Source: Polytrichum commune (lineage: Eukaryota > Streptophyta > Polytrichopsida > Polytrichales > Polytrichaceae). Taken from it: DNA of 64,000 bases. The first letter of the stretch is position 1. Each line of letters starts with the position of its first letter. The stretch covers positions 4,158,501 through 4,222,500 of the forward strand of contig OX485808.1 of the NCBI GenBank assembly GCA_950295325.1. The letters are read 5' to 3'. Below are positions 44,717 through 56,930 of the stretch, in pieces. The notes beneath the pieces were generated by a model. It worked only from the letters and a program-made list of their open reading frames with translations, did not search any database and was not told the DNA's origin. The position numbers and the translations under genes were made by a program.

Positions 44717-46632
44717 GTTGGAGGTTGCAGTGGCATGGCAAATGAGGTGGCATTGGCACCGCCAACAATTTTGACAAACACGGAAATTGACTCTTGGGTT
44801 GACAAAATCGTTGGTCTTGATAAATCAGCAATCTCTTTAAGTAAGATTCAGGCTACTGCAAGACTCAGGTTTGCAGAAGAGGTGGGCGGCATTCCTGTGA
44901 GCACTGAATTGATGGTCGATTTTGTTATAGTCTCAGAAAGAAGTAAAAAAGCAGGCTCAGGATTTTTTTTAATAAGAACCTGCTTAAAACATAAACAATG
45001 AAATAATGAGTAACAGTTGTTTGTAGATGAAGAAGCTTGAACCTGTAAGACAAGCGCAGGCTATGAATCTTATCAGGATGCCAGAGAACTGCTCCTACAA
45101 GAACAACATGGTCAGTCCACTTGCAAAAGAGTGCGGAGATCGCATGCGATTTCTCAATGACGTCATTCGCACAGACAACAGAGAGGTGTTTGTAAAAGTG
45201 TGAGTACTTTGGTTTTGGCCGACCTCATTTGCATAAATCTGGGTTTGTAATTCTACATTTTTCTCTTCGCTGCAAGTTTGGTATCAAGCTTGTTATGAAA
45301 ACCTGAAAATTCAAACCTGTATGTTCGGCACCAATAGTAGTGACCACTTTTTGCTTTTATTTAGGGTTTAAGGCCCCAACATGCCCGGATCTAGTTTCTA
45401 TCATTCTTGTAGCGGTGGAATGAAATCCGTCAAATTTTGCTGACACATTGTAGGGCTAAGTAGAAGGTATTCAACATATTCATGAAAGTTATTCGCCGGT
45501 CTTAACTGATATGAAACTCTAATGTTGAGTTTGAGACAAACAACTGAACTAGCTGCTTTGGTTTAAATATAATACCAAATCGTGGTTAGTTGATGGTGAC
45601 TAATTTATCCCTCGTGCAGTGCTACATCGCTGCTCAAGGAAGAAATCAATGTCATGACGATGATTGACCGTTGGGGCACAAAATATAAGTATAAACTCCA
45701 GGCTCTGGGTTCCCAGGAGCTTCAACTGAGGGAGAAGCTCAAAGATTACAGAGCAGGAGAACATCGTCGACTGCTTGAGGTTAAATCTCATTCATTAAAT
45801 TTCAAGTTTGGCTGCAAGTTCCCTGATGACTGAACGGAAACATATCGCTACTTCGGTCATTGTATCAATGTTAATTTAGTGGAAATAACTTTTTCTAATA
45901 TGTATTCAAATTTGTACAGTTCTTTTCAGACTTTCGAGAGCGCTCAACAATAGACACCCATGCAAGCAGCCCGACGGAACCCTTGCAGATGGAGCAACTC
46001 TTATCTGCCAAGAGAGCAACTTTGGATCTAAAATCCGCACTTACAGCTGAATCTGATAATCAAGCCTTACAGAAGGTGAGAAGGTGGATCCAGATTTTAT
46101 TCAATCGGTAGCGTAATGGAATAGGTCTGGACTGCAGGCTCACCTACTTACATTGCATAGCATAGGCAGGGAATTTCAGTTTTGTCCTCCATGGTCCCAG
46201 GGTGTAGTTTTCAATATCTCTCAGTTCAGGAGAGTAAGTCAATCTGCTCTCATGTTCCGAAATTACCATGCCCTTGGATCTACGCTTTCCTGTCGTGTGT
46301 CTCCGTCCTAAATAGAAAAGACAATGACGTATAAATTTGTATCTGAACAGGATGTGGATAGCTATGAGTCGAAGGTTGCCGAGCTTTCTTGTGAGCTCTA
46401 TGAGGCAAAATCAGTAGTGAAGAGCTCGGAATGCACGATCTGCTGTCACGAACTCGACGTTGCAACTTATGCACGAGCTCAATGTAGTTCGCCCCGGATG
46501 CGGGCATGCTTTTTTCCATGTCTTCATGCATCTGTTTGCCTTGATTGTGCACTGCGAATTTTCGACGACACCAAAAAATGTCCCATCTGCAATGCACGTC
46601 TTTCTCAGACACCATCTCCTATCTACTTTTAA
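44717..46632 (+). pseudogene. RING-finger gene, left copy: exons 2-6, lacking exon 1
   Basis: Exons by GT-AG rules are 44,717-44,896, 45,027-45,199, 45,620-45,779, 45,920-46,075 and 46,351-46,632. They join in frame (GGIP|MKKLEPV; FVKV-ATSLLKEE; RLLE|FFSDF; ALQK|DVDSY). The product would have helical, charged segments (EINVMTMIDRW, QLREKLKDYRAGEH) and a C-terminal C3HC4 RING: CTIC, then PCLHASVCLDC and CPIC. All five exons are open and all splice sites are kept. The only length change from the right copy is one codon in exon 5. Exon 1 was not included in the duplication, so it needs another start or is dead. RING proteins are usually ubiquitin ligases; that role is inferred. Confidence 0.65.
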
Positions 46633-47200
46633 GGTTGTAGGTCAGCAGCACTCCATCCAACCTGGAGTCTCAACTCTGCATCATCTACATCCAGCAACGC
46701 CCATAATGTGTGTATATTTGCCAGCTTGATTTGTTGTACACACACATGTGCTTAGAATGCACTTTCGTGTGTCTACTCGGGTGTCAGACAGTGTGGTAAA
46801 GAATAGTCTGTCAAGTCCAAACAAGCAAGTCTTGTGTTTGAACCTCTACCTATGAGGTGCATGTTGTATATCTCAAAGTGTTCCCAAAATGGTTCCAATC
46901 TTTCTTCAACTGCTAGCATGAGATTCCATGAATAAAAAATGGATATCCACTTTGAACACTATGTATGCTTAGAATGTCTTGATCACTTTTGATGTACACA
47001 CTTTGTTCCGGGTTCAGGAGGACTAGGTATTTGGATTGATTCACAGAAAATGTACCTGGCACCAGCTGCCTTATTATCCTTTGATTATTTGGAGGACAGG
47101 GCATATAGAAAATCACTGTTGAGAAGGTAAGACCCACCCCCAAGATAAAAGCATTACAAGATGCTATCATGTTGCAAACAGTTTTCAGTACGTAACAAAC
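46633..47200. other. 3'-flank of the left RING gene copy
   Basis: Non-coding and matched in the right arm at 59,580-59,996. The piece at about 47,052-47,296, including part of the next element, is missing from the right arm, where TCACAGAAAAT joins directly to CACTTTAGAGG. Confidence 0.6.
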
Positions 47201-47201
47201 T

Positions 47202-47425
47202 ATGTCCGGGGAGAAGCGGCAGTTAGTTACAGATGAACCGGTTGAGTTTCAGATATAACCGGTTGAAGTTTGAGACTTCAAGAGAAGTACCGATCACTTT
47301 AGAGGAACCTATAGAATATACCTCAAATGAATAAAGCAAAACTGGAAGATGTCAACACGGAACCGGCTGGATTTAGAATCACTAGGATCTTGAGCGACTA
47401 TGTCCTAAAACTTCCCAGGCACTGG
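47202..47425. mobile_element. 224-bp Mutator-like miniature element (GGGGAGA ends), second copy
   Basis: The flanks are TAACAAACT (47,193-47,201) and TAACAAAGT (47,426-47,434), nine bases with one mismatch. The ends are ATGTCCGGGGAGA and, inverted, CCAGTGCCTGGGAAG. The interior matches the 40,235 element (AACCGGTTGAGTTT, GAACCGGCTGGA). A remnant lies in the matching place in the right arm (59,449-59,570), so it was present before the inverted duplication formed. Confidence 0.75.
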
Positions 47426-48830
47426 TAACAAAGTTATGGATAATCAACGAACTCGGTAATGGATGAGTCGAGGCATGTACCAGATGTCTACTACGCTGTT
47501 TGCTGATTATCAGGGATGGCATTTCCACTTATTGTACATTCAAGAAGTACTGAAGGCTACTGCATAATTTCAAATCCTTGAATGCCTCAATGATTCCAAG
47601 ACCATACTATGTAAAGGTTTTCCAGTTACATCTTATAAGTTGAAAATATAGAAATTCTTTACTTGTCCAGATTATTTTCACTTTGTAAGATGGCTTAAAC
47701 TTCGTGGCATCCAGATCTACTCAACTATCATGGCTGGAAGGCCTTCAGTGATAACAAACCCAAACCAAGCCCCTGTAGATTGAGGCGATTCATTCCAAAT
47801 AGACCTTGCTAGAGAAATTTGGGGGCTTTTGATGTTATTTTTGACCTCAAAGCAGTTAAAATAGAATAACCAGGATACACCTTCTCAATGGATGATTTTT
47901 GCATAGACAACACAAAGCTCTGAAATGTTCTCTCTCTCTCTCTCCACACACACACAGATATATCTATATATCCTCAAGCTCAATAAGAAAAAATTTCACA
48001 CCATTCAAAATATCTTGAAATTATGTAGATATTGCAACCACACGTGTCTAGTCCAGTTTCAACAATAATTTGAAAACATTGAATTTCTAGGCTCACATTT
48101 GGATATTTGTGGTGGCTTGGTTGTGGAGGGAATGCCAGCTCAACAATCTATGTTCATGTTGTACAATTTTAAAACATGGTATGCATTAAGAATCGGGCTG
48201 CAAAAATGTCGAGGGGTTGAAGGGAGGAGAGACGGAATTATAGTATACAGGTGTACCTCTCATCCATCCAACATAAAAACTTGACCCCCTATAGGCTTGT
48301 TGCCAATTCATCTTAAATGACCTTGATTACAATTCTAATTTGGGATCTTTAAAGCTTATTCCAGTGTCAAATCAACTAAAACAAGTAACCTTCGGGATAT
48401 ATATTATTTAATGTCCACTAGATTTTAGATAATAGTGGGTTGGAGGTGTTCCCATGTAGATAAGCACAAGCCACTAGCCAACCACATTTTGGTGGCCTAC
48501 TAAAATGTGGGGGGCCATGGACATATACCGCTAGACTTTTGTGTGCCCACTAAAGCACTTTTTAACCTACAAGTGCCAATCATTGAAGGATTGAAGACCA
48601 GTTCTATGAGAAGGAGGTTTTAGCCCGCAGGAGGTTAGTAGGTGGACCTAGATTTGAGAAGATGGGAGTAGCTACACTAAATAGTCTTATTGGTGTGGGT
48701 GAAAAAAATTTGTGGAAATAATTAGTGTGGGCCACACTAATTTTCTAGTTGAGGTGGAATTAATGTGGGTAAAAGACCGCGGATCTTCCCCTAAGTCTTC
48801 ATGAAGAACTTCCGGCCAACACATTGAATA
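47426..48830. other. Non-coding part of the left arm
   Basis: It matches 58,032-59,448 inverted. It contains a CT/CA microsatellite at 47,932-47,957 (expanded as TG/AG in the partner near 58,882-58,924). Short frames such as 48,099-48,284 are not conserved in frame in the partner. Confidence 0.5.
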
Positions 48831-49202
48831 CTACACCAAATATGATATTTAGTGTCATGGTATTTTATGTCACTATGATACCTTTTCGGATGACACTTCT
48901 TTTGAATAAGTGAACAAATATTGTCATGGATGATGGATGGGTTCATCCATTGGCCAAGACCCTACCTTCTCTTGTCAGCAACTTGTGATGAAATATTGTC
49001 ATGGATAATTGAAATTTGGATGAAAATCCACTTGGTAACTGATAGTAATTGCAACACTGTATTTTCATAATCCCCCGAAAGATTTACAAGGAATGACAAA
49101 TAATGTTTGGTTAACATATAGTGTTGGTGATACTATACCACGGTTTACAATTAGAATTGAGCAAGGTAATTAGAATTGGTGACACTAAATATGACATTGT
49201 AG
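48831..49202. mobile_element. Miniature inverted-repeat element, CTACAC-AAATATGATATTT family
   Basis: The ends are CTACACCAAATATGATATTT and, inverted, CTACAATGTCATATTTAGTG, both followed by AGTGTCA or an equivalent. The same element is in the right arm at about 57,654-58,030, and related copies are at 52,446-52,672 and 53,751-54,628. The CTACAC start recalls CACTA-type ends, but a clean 3-bp target duplication is not visible, so the superfamily is uncertain. Confidence 0.6.
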
Positions 49203-49350
49203 TTATAGGACACAATAATCACCCATGTTAATATTCTAGAAAAAAAAAATTAGTGTGGCCAATGTTGATTTTCTACTAGAAATTTAGCGTGGGTTGGAAA
49301 TTCGTGTGGCCCATAGTAATTCTCATTATGAGAATTACTGTGGACTCTTG

Positions 49351-50147
49351 AAAGCAAATGTGGCCCATGGTAATATGACTATTTAACATAGTTGGCATAT
49401 ATGAACCCTACCCCACTAGATTTCATCTACATTTGGGTCCAAGTCCAAATTTTATGTGTGCTCTACTTAGCTGATTGATTGTAGGTGAATATTGAACTCC
49501 CATAGAACTCGGGTAACAACTTCAAATGGATTGAGCATTTCTGAGTTTCAAGTCATTCTCAAGGTAAGCAAATTCTTATTTATGACATATTAGAATTAGC
49601 AGGTGCAACTCTTTTCCTCAAATCTCTTATCATAACTCATAGTAAGCTTATTATAAATTTTAACTTCAATTCCTCTTCTTAAGCATGCAACCCTTGCTTC
49701 TTATACATGTGTTGCCACCCAAGGGGTTGTTGTGATAGTGATATATGAATTTAGACAAAATTACAATTGTGTTGTCACTATTAATATGAGATTTTGACCT
49801 ATGACTATTTATAACAAAAAGATGAAAATATCACTATATTCGTTAATTTGAGACTTTCTCTTGTCTCAAATTAATATATGGACCACAACAACATGGTCTA
49901 ATGTTTGGGTCGTCCTACCTAAACCATCTTGATATGAGTTCTTAACTGGGTTCTTGATATGAACACCTGCCTCAAAGTATTTGCATCTTACAACATTCTC
50001 CAATATCTTTGTGATTTTATCCATGTTCTTATATTTGTAACTGTCTCAAAATGCCGAAAAAGTCCCAACTTAACAAATATAGTGATAAATGAGAAATATG
50101 GTAGCTGCTTGTAGCAACAACTGCCAGCCAAGCAAGGTAGATGGTTC
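49351..50147. other. Non-coding start of the spacer
   Basis: AT-rich, with no frame, repeat partner or transposon end that I can support. Confidence 0.4.
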
Positions 50148-50149
50148 TA

Positions 50150-50636
50150 AGGGCCGCTTCACACTATGGCCATCCAAGTCAAGAGGCCGTGGGATTGAGT
50201 GGCCGAACTTTGTTGAGAGTCCAAAGAAATGGGCTGAAAATAGCCAATAAATTTTAGGAGTTGAAGCCTTCGGTCAGGCATAGTGTGAGTTTTCGAAAGG
50301 CCACACCCAAAGTCCAAACCCAAAAGAGAATCCCACTTTCTTCCTTGCCCAAAACAACTCCTCCAATCTAACGGCCAAGATCTTGTCAATGTTTGATTTT
50401 TTAATGAAAAAAAATCCACGGCCTCTCGACCATAGTTTGGATTTCCAGTCTCGTCCAACCCAAACTTCCATCGAGTGTCCGTCGCCTTGGTCAAAAAGTC
50501 AGCATTTTAAATTGTGACGGCCTTAGGACTTGGCCTCTACTGTGAAGGGTTGAGAGGCTGAACTCTTGGTTTCTTGCAACCTGATTGGTGGAAATCAACG
50601 GCCTCTCAACCTTCGGCCATAGTGTGAAGCGGCCCT
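50150..50636. mobile_element. Miniature inverted-repeat element with AGGGCCGCTTCACACTATGG ends
   Basis: The left end AGGGCCGCTTCACACTATGG is repeated perfectly in inverse at the right end. TA lies outside both ends (50,148-50,149; 50,637-50,638), fitting a TA target duplication of the Tc1/mariner-Stowaway kind. A three-base TAA/TTA (Tourist-type) reading is also possible. The 487-bp interior is GC-richer than its flanks and has further internal inverted phrases (GGCCTCTCAAC / GTTGAGAGG). The minus-strand frame 50,159-50,494 is a by-product. Confidence 0.75.
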
Positions 50637-50638
50637 TA

Positions 50639-53559
50639 AATGGTTTTTTTTAATTTATTTATTTTTACCAGCCCATTTCTCCCATGATATGAAACATGTC
50701 ATTATTACAACATGGTTAATATATTCAAATAGAGGCCGTAGCCGCTTTTGTCATAATTTTCGATGCTCATATGAATATCTTATTCATTTTGAAAGTGAAT
50801 TATCATATTTGAAAGTGAGTTATCATGTTTGAGCACATAGTCCAATCTCTTTTAAACACACATCTTTTTGGTAGTTGTTGTTGGAGCCATTCTTAACCAC
50901 ATACCTCTCAAATATAGGTGCCTGATCAAGATAAGTAACCAAATTAAGCACGACAACAGTATGTTGTTCCAATGAGGAACTTTGCTAGTTGTTTGTTTAT
51001 GAGTTTTCACTCTCCTAATCTATAGGGGAAGAAGGACCGGTACATCTATTTGGTTAACGATACACATATTTTGCACAAGTTAGATTTTTGGTAAGCACAG
51101 GTCTTTCACATGTTTGATAACTATTTGCAATGGTATGTGTGTTTTATGCCTCTTTGTTGCCATGCTTTTTCCCACCACTTTTGCATTGCATACACTTTTT
51201 ATTTATTTATTTTTGATTAAAAAGAAATGTAGACTACAAAATATTGCAATGACATGGGTAGTAGAAGTAATGATAGGGTGCAAAAAAAAAGGCCATTTTA
51301 GAGAATTAAGTAATTACAAGGAGCTTTTAATTTGTGCATTGGACGTAAATAGCCCTTAAACAAATACCCCTCCACAGCATGTGGTGCACAAAAATCCTAT
51401 AGAGTGACCTACCCAAGCTATGAGACTAGGCCTTAGAATTCAATTGGCCTCAAAATTTCTAGATCTTGCCTATGTAGCTATTGCTCAAAGATATGTGCAT
51501 ATATTTCCAATAATGAAAACACTCGCCCATGCTAGGTGCTAACACCCCTTCATGCATATGTTGTTTTTACAACATCAACAAATCTAACCTTGAAGGTTTG
51601 CAGTTCTCATATATATATATATATATATATATAGTTGTGACATCACATTGACAATAAATGTGTTAGTTTCATCCAATTCACATTTATGCATTGTTGTTAC
51701 ATGGTAAAAGTTCTCAACAACTCCCTTGTGCATTATTATCAGGTGGATTCTAGGTGAAGCTAGAGGCTCTTGGGGTGCTCATGGGCTTCCTTGAGTTTTT
51801 CTCTCCAGATTATGGCTTAGTTACTATATATGCTCTTGTCTTTGATTGTTTGATGCTATCATTAAGTCACATACTATGAATGAAAAAAAAAATGTTCAAT
51901 GACTTTCTCATTAGAAAGTGAATAGGCATTTTACATGTAACAAAGATATAATCAATTCATGATTTATATTTTGTATATCGAGTGGAGGCATTTAACACAT
52001 TAAATTGAAAAGCTTCATATAATTACATGAGCCCATTTTTAACATGCCATTAGTACGTATACATCTGTAGTTGGGCTCCATTATCATTGGGTGATGGGGG
52101 TTGACATTATTGCTTCATGGATGAACATGTATCAGCTTCTGGAGGTTAAAGTATACTAGATGAAATAAACTCCTCATGCAATCCTTTAATGGATCCTTAG
52201 GGTACACTTATCCACCCCATATTCCATAAACTTAATTTAACTTACAAAACTAGGTGGAAGACTTCCATCCCATAGTATGTATGTTTTGTAAGCCAAAACT
52301 ATCTTTAGATACTCTTTTGTACATCCATGTGGTGTTGTATGGGCTATGTCAACCCCCCCCCCTCAATATTGTACAAGCAAAGACTTTGGCAAGTGACGTA
52401 GACATCATTTTTTGCAATCTATCTATCTATCTATCTATCTATAGTAAATTAAATATGATATTTAGTGTCACTTATTATTTGGAATTATGCAATGCTATAT
52501 CTATTTATTGTATATCTCATATTTTACCAACAAACATTAAATTAATTTTTGGACATTATGGAACATTAACAACTATACTTGGGTTTCAATTTACATCAAA
52601 TAGTTAAAAGATATAACACTATATGAATATAAATAGTAAGTGACACTAAATATAAATTTTAGTGGAGTGTTGTATATGGGGTAAGATAATAATTATTTGG
52701 TTATGCTGTAAATGTCAAAATAATTTAATAAGAAAGAAATTTTATATTGCAACCTTGGGGGGCAGTGTGTTAAAAAGTTAAGGATATAGGTGCGAACAAC
52801 CACTATTTTATAGGGGGGTATTACTTTCAATTCTCTTCTTTTTTTCACATGCTATCATTATGTAATTTTCTACTTTGGGTGAATAGAAAAATGGCTTGCA
52901 TTACTTATAATTCCATACCCTATAGTACTTTAAAGATGTCCAGTGCCATTTTTGATACCCTATATTACTCTCAAGTTCATTTATAATTTTTTGTCCCCAT
53001 GTTTTTAAAATACCCTATCATTTGTTCGCACGTATATTGCTACTCCAACCAATGATTACCCCCCCCCCCCCCCCCCCTGAGATTGCAACATAACATTACT
53101 AAGTAATGTTCATTCGTTCTATGAGCCCTACAAATATGACCATGGGATGCACAAACCTTGTGTTAGGGTACTCAAGTTCAGATTGAGCTCCCAACATCCC
53201 ATGCTTATATTCCTAGGGCCCACATTTGCTTAATAATGTTATGAAGCTCTAAATGAATAATAATAATAATAATAATAATAATGTAATTTTTAGTATGATT
53301 TGCAGACAACCCATTGAAAATTCATCTATTTTGCGGACTGCGTGTAAAATTATAAACTTTTCTTTGAGCAACCCATGAAAACAAGATACGTCTAAATACT
53401 TATACCAAATCTAGGGACATATGCCTCTTGCTTATGCTCATGTCTTGACTTGGCTCGTGCATGTGGCCATGAAGCGCCAATGGCTAGAGGATCTCTTAAC
53501 AATCCTTGCTACTTCGAAATAACAGGGAGCATGGGTATTAATTGCACAGGCTTGGCAAC
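50639..53559. other. Non-coding spacer with simple repeats
   Basis: (AT)n at 51,610-51,632, poly-C at 52,352-52,361 and 53,060-53,077, (CTAT)n at 52,419-52,442, (AAT)n at 53,258-53,282. A small inverted-repeat element with AAATATGATATTTAGTGTCA ends occupies about 52,446-52,672. No gene is seen; the 117-codon frame at 52,254-52,607 crosses the microsatellite and the element. Confidence 0.5.
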
Positions 53560-53750
53560 TACACTAATTATCCCAATTAGTGCGTGATACTATTTGGACT
53601 TACACAGAAAACTAATGTCTTACTCAAGTGTTCATTTTTTACGAATGAAAGATGAATACGTTGTTTGGACATTATAGAACATAAATGACTTTGCTTGATA
53701 AAATATTTACGTTCTCATTAAATAATTATAGCAGTGCGTAACTCCGAATA

Positions 53751-54628
53751 CACTACACTAAATATGATATTTATTGTCACCAATTCTAATTGTCTTGCTC
53801 AATACTAATTTTAAACCACGGGGTAGTGTCACCAACACTAACTGTTAACGCAACATTCTTTGTCATTTCTTGTAAATTTTCGGGGGGATTATAGATTCAG
53901 AGTATTGCAATTAACGTCACTTACCAAGTGGTTTTTCCTCCAAATTTCAACCCTCCATGACAATATTTCATCACAAGTTGGTGACAAGAGAAGGTAGGGT
54001 TTTGGCCAATGGATGAACTCATCCATCATCCATAACAACATTCGTTCACTTATTCATAAAAGATAATACCATATGACACTAATGCCCCCTTCCCACCTGA
54101 CTTTAGCTAAGATTAAAAGTTGGTTTTAACAACCTGGCCTTCACACCATCGACATTATCTAGTGCCGAGCCTAGTTGGCAAACGATGTGGCATGGCTTAA
54201 AAGTGGAGTTTTTAAGCCTCAAGCACCGACCCTCCCATCGATACCGTAAACATGAGGCAAGAATATAGGACCTTTAAAAGTGTCGCCTCCCGCCCTTGTG
54301 ATTGGATGCTTTTTAGTCTTAGCTATGAGGGCACGAGGAGCTCCATTAACAAAAACCGATGGTAAGATAAGTGAGTAGTAAGGCATTTGGGGATGGGACA
54401 AAAACTACCCAACATGTCATTGCTTGGTAAATAAAACAATGAACATGTGTGAAAGCTACTTAACTATAGCCTACTAGAAAAACTCTGGAACAAGTTCTTG
54501 TAGGTGCATTGGGATAGCCGGATGCCTCCGCTATAACCGAGGGAGCTTTACCCGGTTTTTAGAAAATACTTTGGTTATTTGGTAAAGTCAGGTGGGAAGG
54601 GGGCATAAATATCATATTTAGTGTAGTA
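53751..54628. mobile_element. CTACAC-AAATATGATATTT family element carrying a nested insertion
   Basis: It starts ACTACACTAAATATGATATT and ends with the inverse (AATATCATATTTAGTGTAGT). Its body matches the elements in both duplication arms (AATTCTAATTGTCTTGCTCA, CCATGACAATATTTCATCAC). At 54,083 it is interrupted by another element, and the sequence resumes at 54,606. It sits within sequence related to the 7,863-8,365 block. Confidence 0.7.
54083..54605. mobile_element. Nested miniature element with TAA target duplication (PIF/Harbinger-like)
   Basis: The ends are perfect inverted repeats of 23 bp beginning TGCCCCCTTCCCACCTGACT. TAA lies on both sides (54,080-54,082 and 54,606-54,608). The uninterrupted sisters of the host element read GACACTAAATATCAT at this point, which is exactly the empty site. 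Three-base TAA/TTA duplications are typical of PIF/Harbinger (Tourist) elements. Some CACTA elements also give 3 bp, but the ends do not start CACTA. The 523-bp interior has no transposase. Confidence 0.85.
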
Positions 54629-55606
54629 ACATGCATTGATTGGGATAATCAAGGGTTTTAACAGATTTCAGCTCATGCACCATGTAGGCTCACATGTAAG
54701 AAGATGCTGAACATGTGGAAAAACCCATTACTAAATCCAAAGTTTACTCTAATATACCTGGTTAGGGTCAAGTGAAGATAGATGGTTAGGGTTTTGAATA
54801 ATTGTCTTCATCAGGAAACCATTTTGATCAATGAAACCGAAAGCTCAGCTCCAGGGGCAAAGCTGAGCCCACAACGAAGGAGAAACAATGAGGCGTTGTC
54901 ACTGTATCGAACATTTCAGCATTTTGCAGATGGTAACGGTAAACCTTAACAATAATTAAGCCCAGGACAATGGGAGAATCACGAGAAGGATTGAACATGT
55001 AACTTGTAGGAGAATTTTTTCAAAAAATGTGAGATAAATGTTACTTGAATTTTAAGCTCAAAACTCTCAAAGTATATTTCAACGCTACTGATGCACAATG
55101 TGCACTTGTGCGAATCAACTAATAATTGTTCATCAGTTCCCAAGTCTTCTCGATTGATTTCCAAGTGTGAAAAGCGAGCAGTATGCACTAGCTACATGTG
55201 CTTGCTGTCTATCTAACTGTATATTCAAAAAGTAAAGAAAACCTATTCCGATATATTACTCCCATCAATTGAATCACCGATTCCAAGAAACATGAGAAGG
55301 TTCAAACTTATGGGTGAATTTACCTTGTAAAAGTTGGGAGAAAAGTCGTACTTGGAATATAAATAAATTTAAATGCTCGAATCTCAAATTATCTTGCAAC
55401 ACAGTGCATTTGAGTACTGATGCACGCTGGACAATACATCTGACCTCTATTTCCTAGTCCATTTTTCATTTCCTTACCGAGCATGAAATTTAAAGCGAGC
55501 AATATGCTCCATCTACACCTGTTTACTGTCTAACCTTTAACGATAGAATTTCCTCTTAACTGTACATTCAAGAAAGCTATTCCAGTATATTATAAACTTA
55601 GTTCCC
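54629..55606. other. 3'-flank of the zinc-ribbon gene, with a diverged tandem duplication
   Basis: About 55,005-55,205 and 55,325-55,535 are diverged repeats sharing, in order, GTACTGATGCAC, CAAGTGTGAAAAGCGAGCAGTATGC-like, and CTGTTTACTGTCTA phrases. They probably represent a duplicated 3' UTR or downstream region. There is no separate gene. Confidence 0.45.
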
Positions 55607-55807
55607 TCAATGCCTCTTGTACTCAGCGCCACAACGAGCGCACATGACGCGGCGATGGTGACTCCAGCAAACAGGGATGAAGCAGAAGCGAAACATGTCG
55701 CGCACTCTTACTTCACTCACGGCTCCTCCACAGTTGCTGCACATGCCATCGATAGGGCTGCTGCCGACTACCTTCCGCTGCTCGTCGCACACACAGCAGA
55801 GAAACAT
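55607..55807 (-). CDS. Small zinc-ribbon protein
   Basis: This is an intact 66-residue frame. Cysteine pairs lie at CCVC (4-7), CSNC (23-26) and CARC (56-59), with FCFIPVCW (about 41-48) between them. This pattern, with a hydrophobic F-x-F-I-P-V strand between two Cys knuckles, fits the plant zinc-ribbon (zinc_ribbon_15-like) family of short proteins of unknown function. It starts MFLCCVCDEQRK and ends AEYKRH before TGA. A good acceptor (TTTTTGCAG) lies 61 bp upstream of the ATG, so the leader is probably spliced. It is the only complete, uninterrupted host-type gene besides the TND-like copy, and lies in the spacer of the inverted duplication. Confidence 0.65.
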   Translation of the reverse strand: MFLCCVCDEQRKVVGSSPIDGMCSNCGGAVSEVRVRDMFRFCFIPVCWSHHRRVMCARCGAEYKRH

Positions 55808-56930
55808 GGTGACTGTTGAAACGATTTACAATTAGCGACGAGTGATACCACCACAACCTGGCCAAAACCTGCAAAAAGAAACAGTTCAATTTTAGTTAGT
55901 ATAGGGCCCTCTCTACACTAGAGCTTGAGTTAAGAACTGGAAGAAAGGAACTTCTCGTTGGCTGGGAGCCTCGTACGTATGCTTGTTCACTCAAACCCAC
56001 TTCACACAAGGGCTCTCAACGGAGCTCTCAACTTGAGAGCTTGGAGAAGGTTTTACAGGACTTACAACGCTTAGATGGCACCTTGATAGACTACGACAAG
56101 CTCTTGGTCAAATTCCAATTCTACCTTCATGAGGTAGCTTAGAAACTCTCGGGAGTTCGAGCTTCCAATTTTTGGACCTCAAGCGAATGGGGTTTGAAGC
56201 GTTCTTTGGCTTGCCATGAAAACTCTATTGGATTGTCATGGATGCTTCTTTAATTTGTTCCATATAATTTTCCCCTTGATATCGAGCCTTGAGCACGGCC
56301 GCTTTACACTTGCTCGAACTATTGAGATCTTGGAGATTGGTCAAGCTCTCAATAATTTGAGCTTCCAATGAAAGCTTGTCAACTCCAAATACCAACTCTC
56401 CAGAAAATTAAGAAGGCCTAAGGCAAGGTGCACCCGATCGGATCCACAAAGTATGATACATGGATGTATGCAGAGTCAAAAATGGCCAGCAGTCGCATGG
56501 CGTTCCATAGATCTACGGTAACTATCATATAGAAAGCAAGAAATTATGACACAGTAAACCCTAAGCGAAAAAAGAAGAAACTGAAGGCCCACAGTATCAA
56601 AGGTCTTGAACTAGAATTTAAGATTTCCACATGCACAAAGACTTGAAGCAATCAAACACAAATCACCTCTTACCTCACGACAGAGCACAAATCACCTCTT
56701 ATCTCACGACAGCACACAAATCTCCATACACAAAGACCTCGCGAAAACCCAGCACAAAAAAATCTCAAAAATAAACACACACCTGCTAAGAATTTCACTC
56801 TCTTTCTCTAGATCGCGTCCGCCAGCGCAATGGAAATAAGAAATTCGCCGACCACACCAGACTTGCGCACTCCTGGCCTTAATTAAGACAGCTGCAATGG
56901 GGGCTGAAACCTTCCCTCGGCCTTCAAATC
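55808..56930 (-). other. Inferred 5' UTR and leader intron of the zinc-ribbon gene
   Basis: The acceptor GCAG is at 55,869-55,872, and a donor GCAG|GTGTGT at 56,783/56,782 would end a leader exon that begins somewhere near 56,900 and contains GTCGGCGAATTTC and GGCGGACGCGATC. The 914-bp intron carries a region (about 55,910-56,420) full of GAGCTTGAG/CTCAAGCTC words in both orientations, probably an inserted inverted-repeat element, and a 28-bp tandem repeat (CACAAATCACCTCTTA) at 56,656-56,715. The model rests only on splice consensus. Confidence 0.35.

Larger units (their letters stand above)
44626..49350. repeat. Left arm of a large inverted duplication (partner 57,490-62,001)
   Basis: From AATCTCTTGGGGAT at 44,626 to about 49,350 this matches the reverse complement of 57,490-62,001, with moderate divergence and indels. 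It carries exons 2-6 of the RING gene, then 2.7 kb of non-coding sequence with two miniature elements. The outer breakpoint falls in intron 1 of the gene. Confidence 0.9.

Noticed and set aside
44890-45001. Extension of RING exon 2 to the end of the open frame (VSTELMVDFVIVSERS)
   Set aside because: A good donor GTGAGC follows GGIP in phase 0 with the next exon in both copies. The distal stretch has no in-phase donor and differs between copies at the end.
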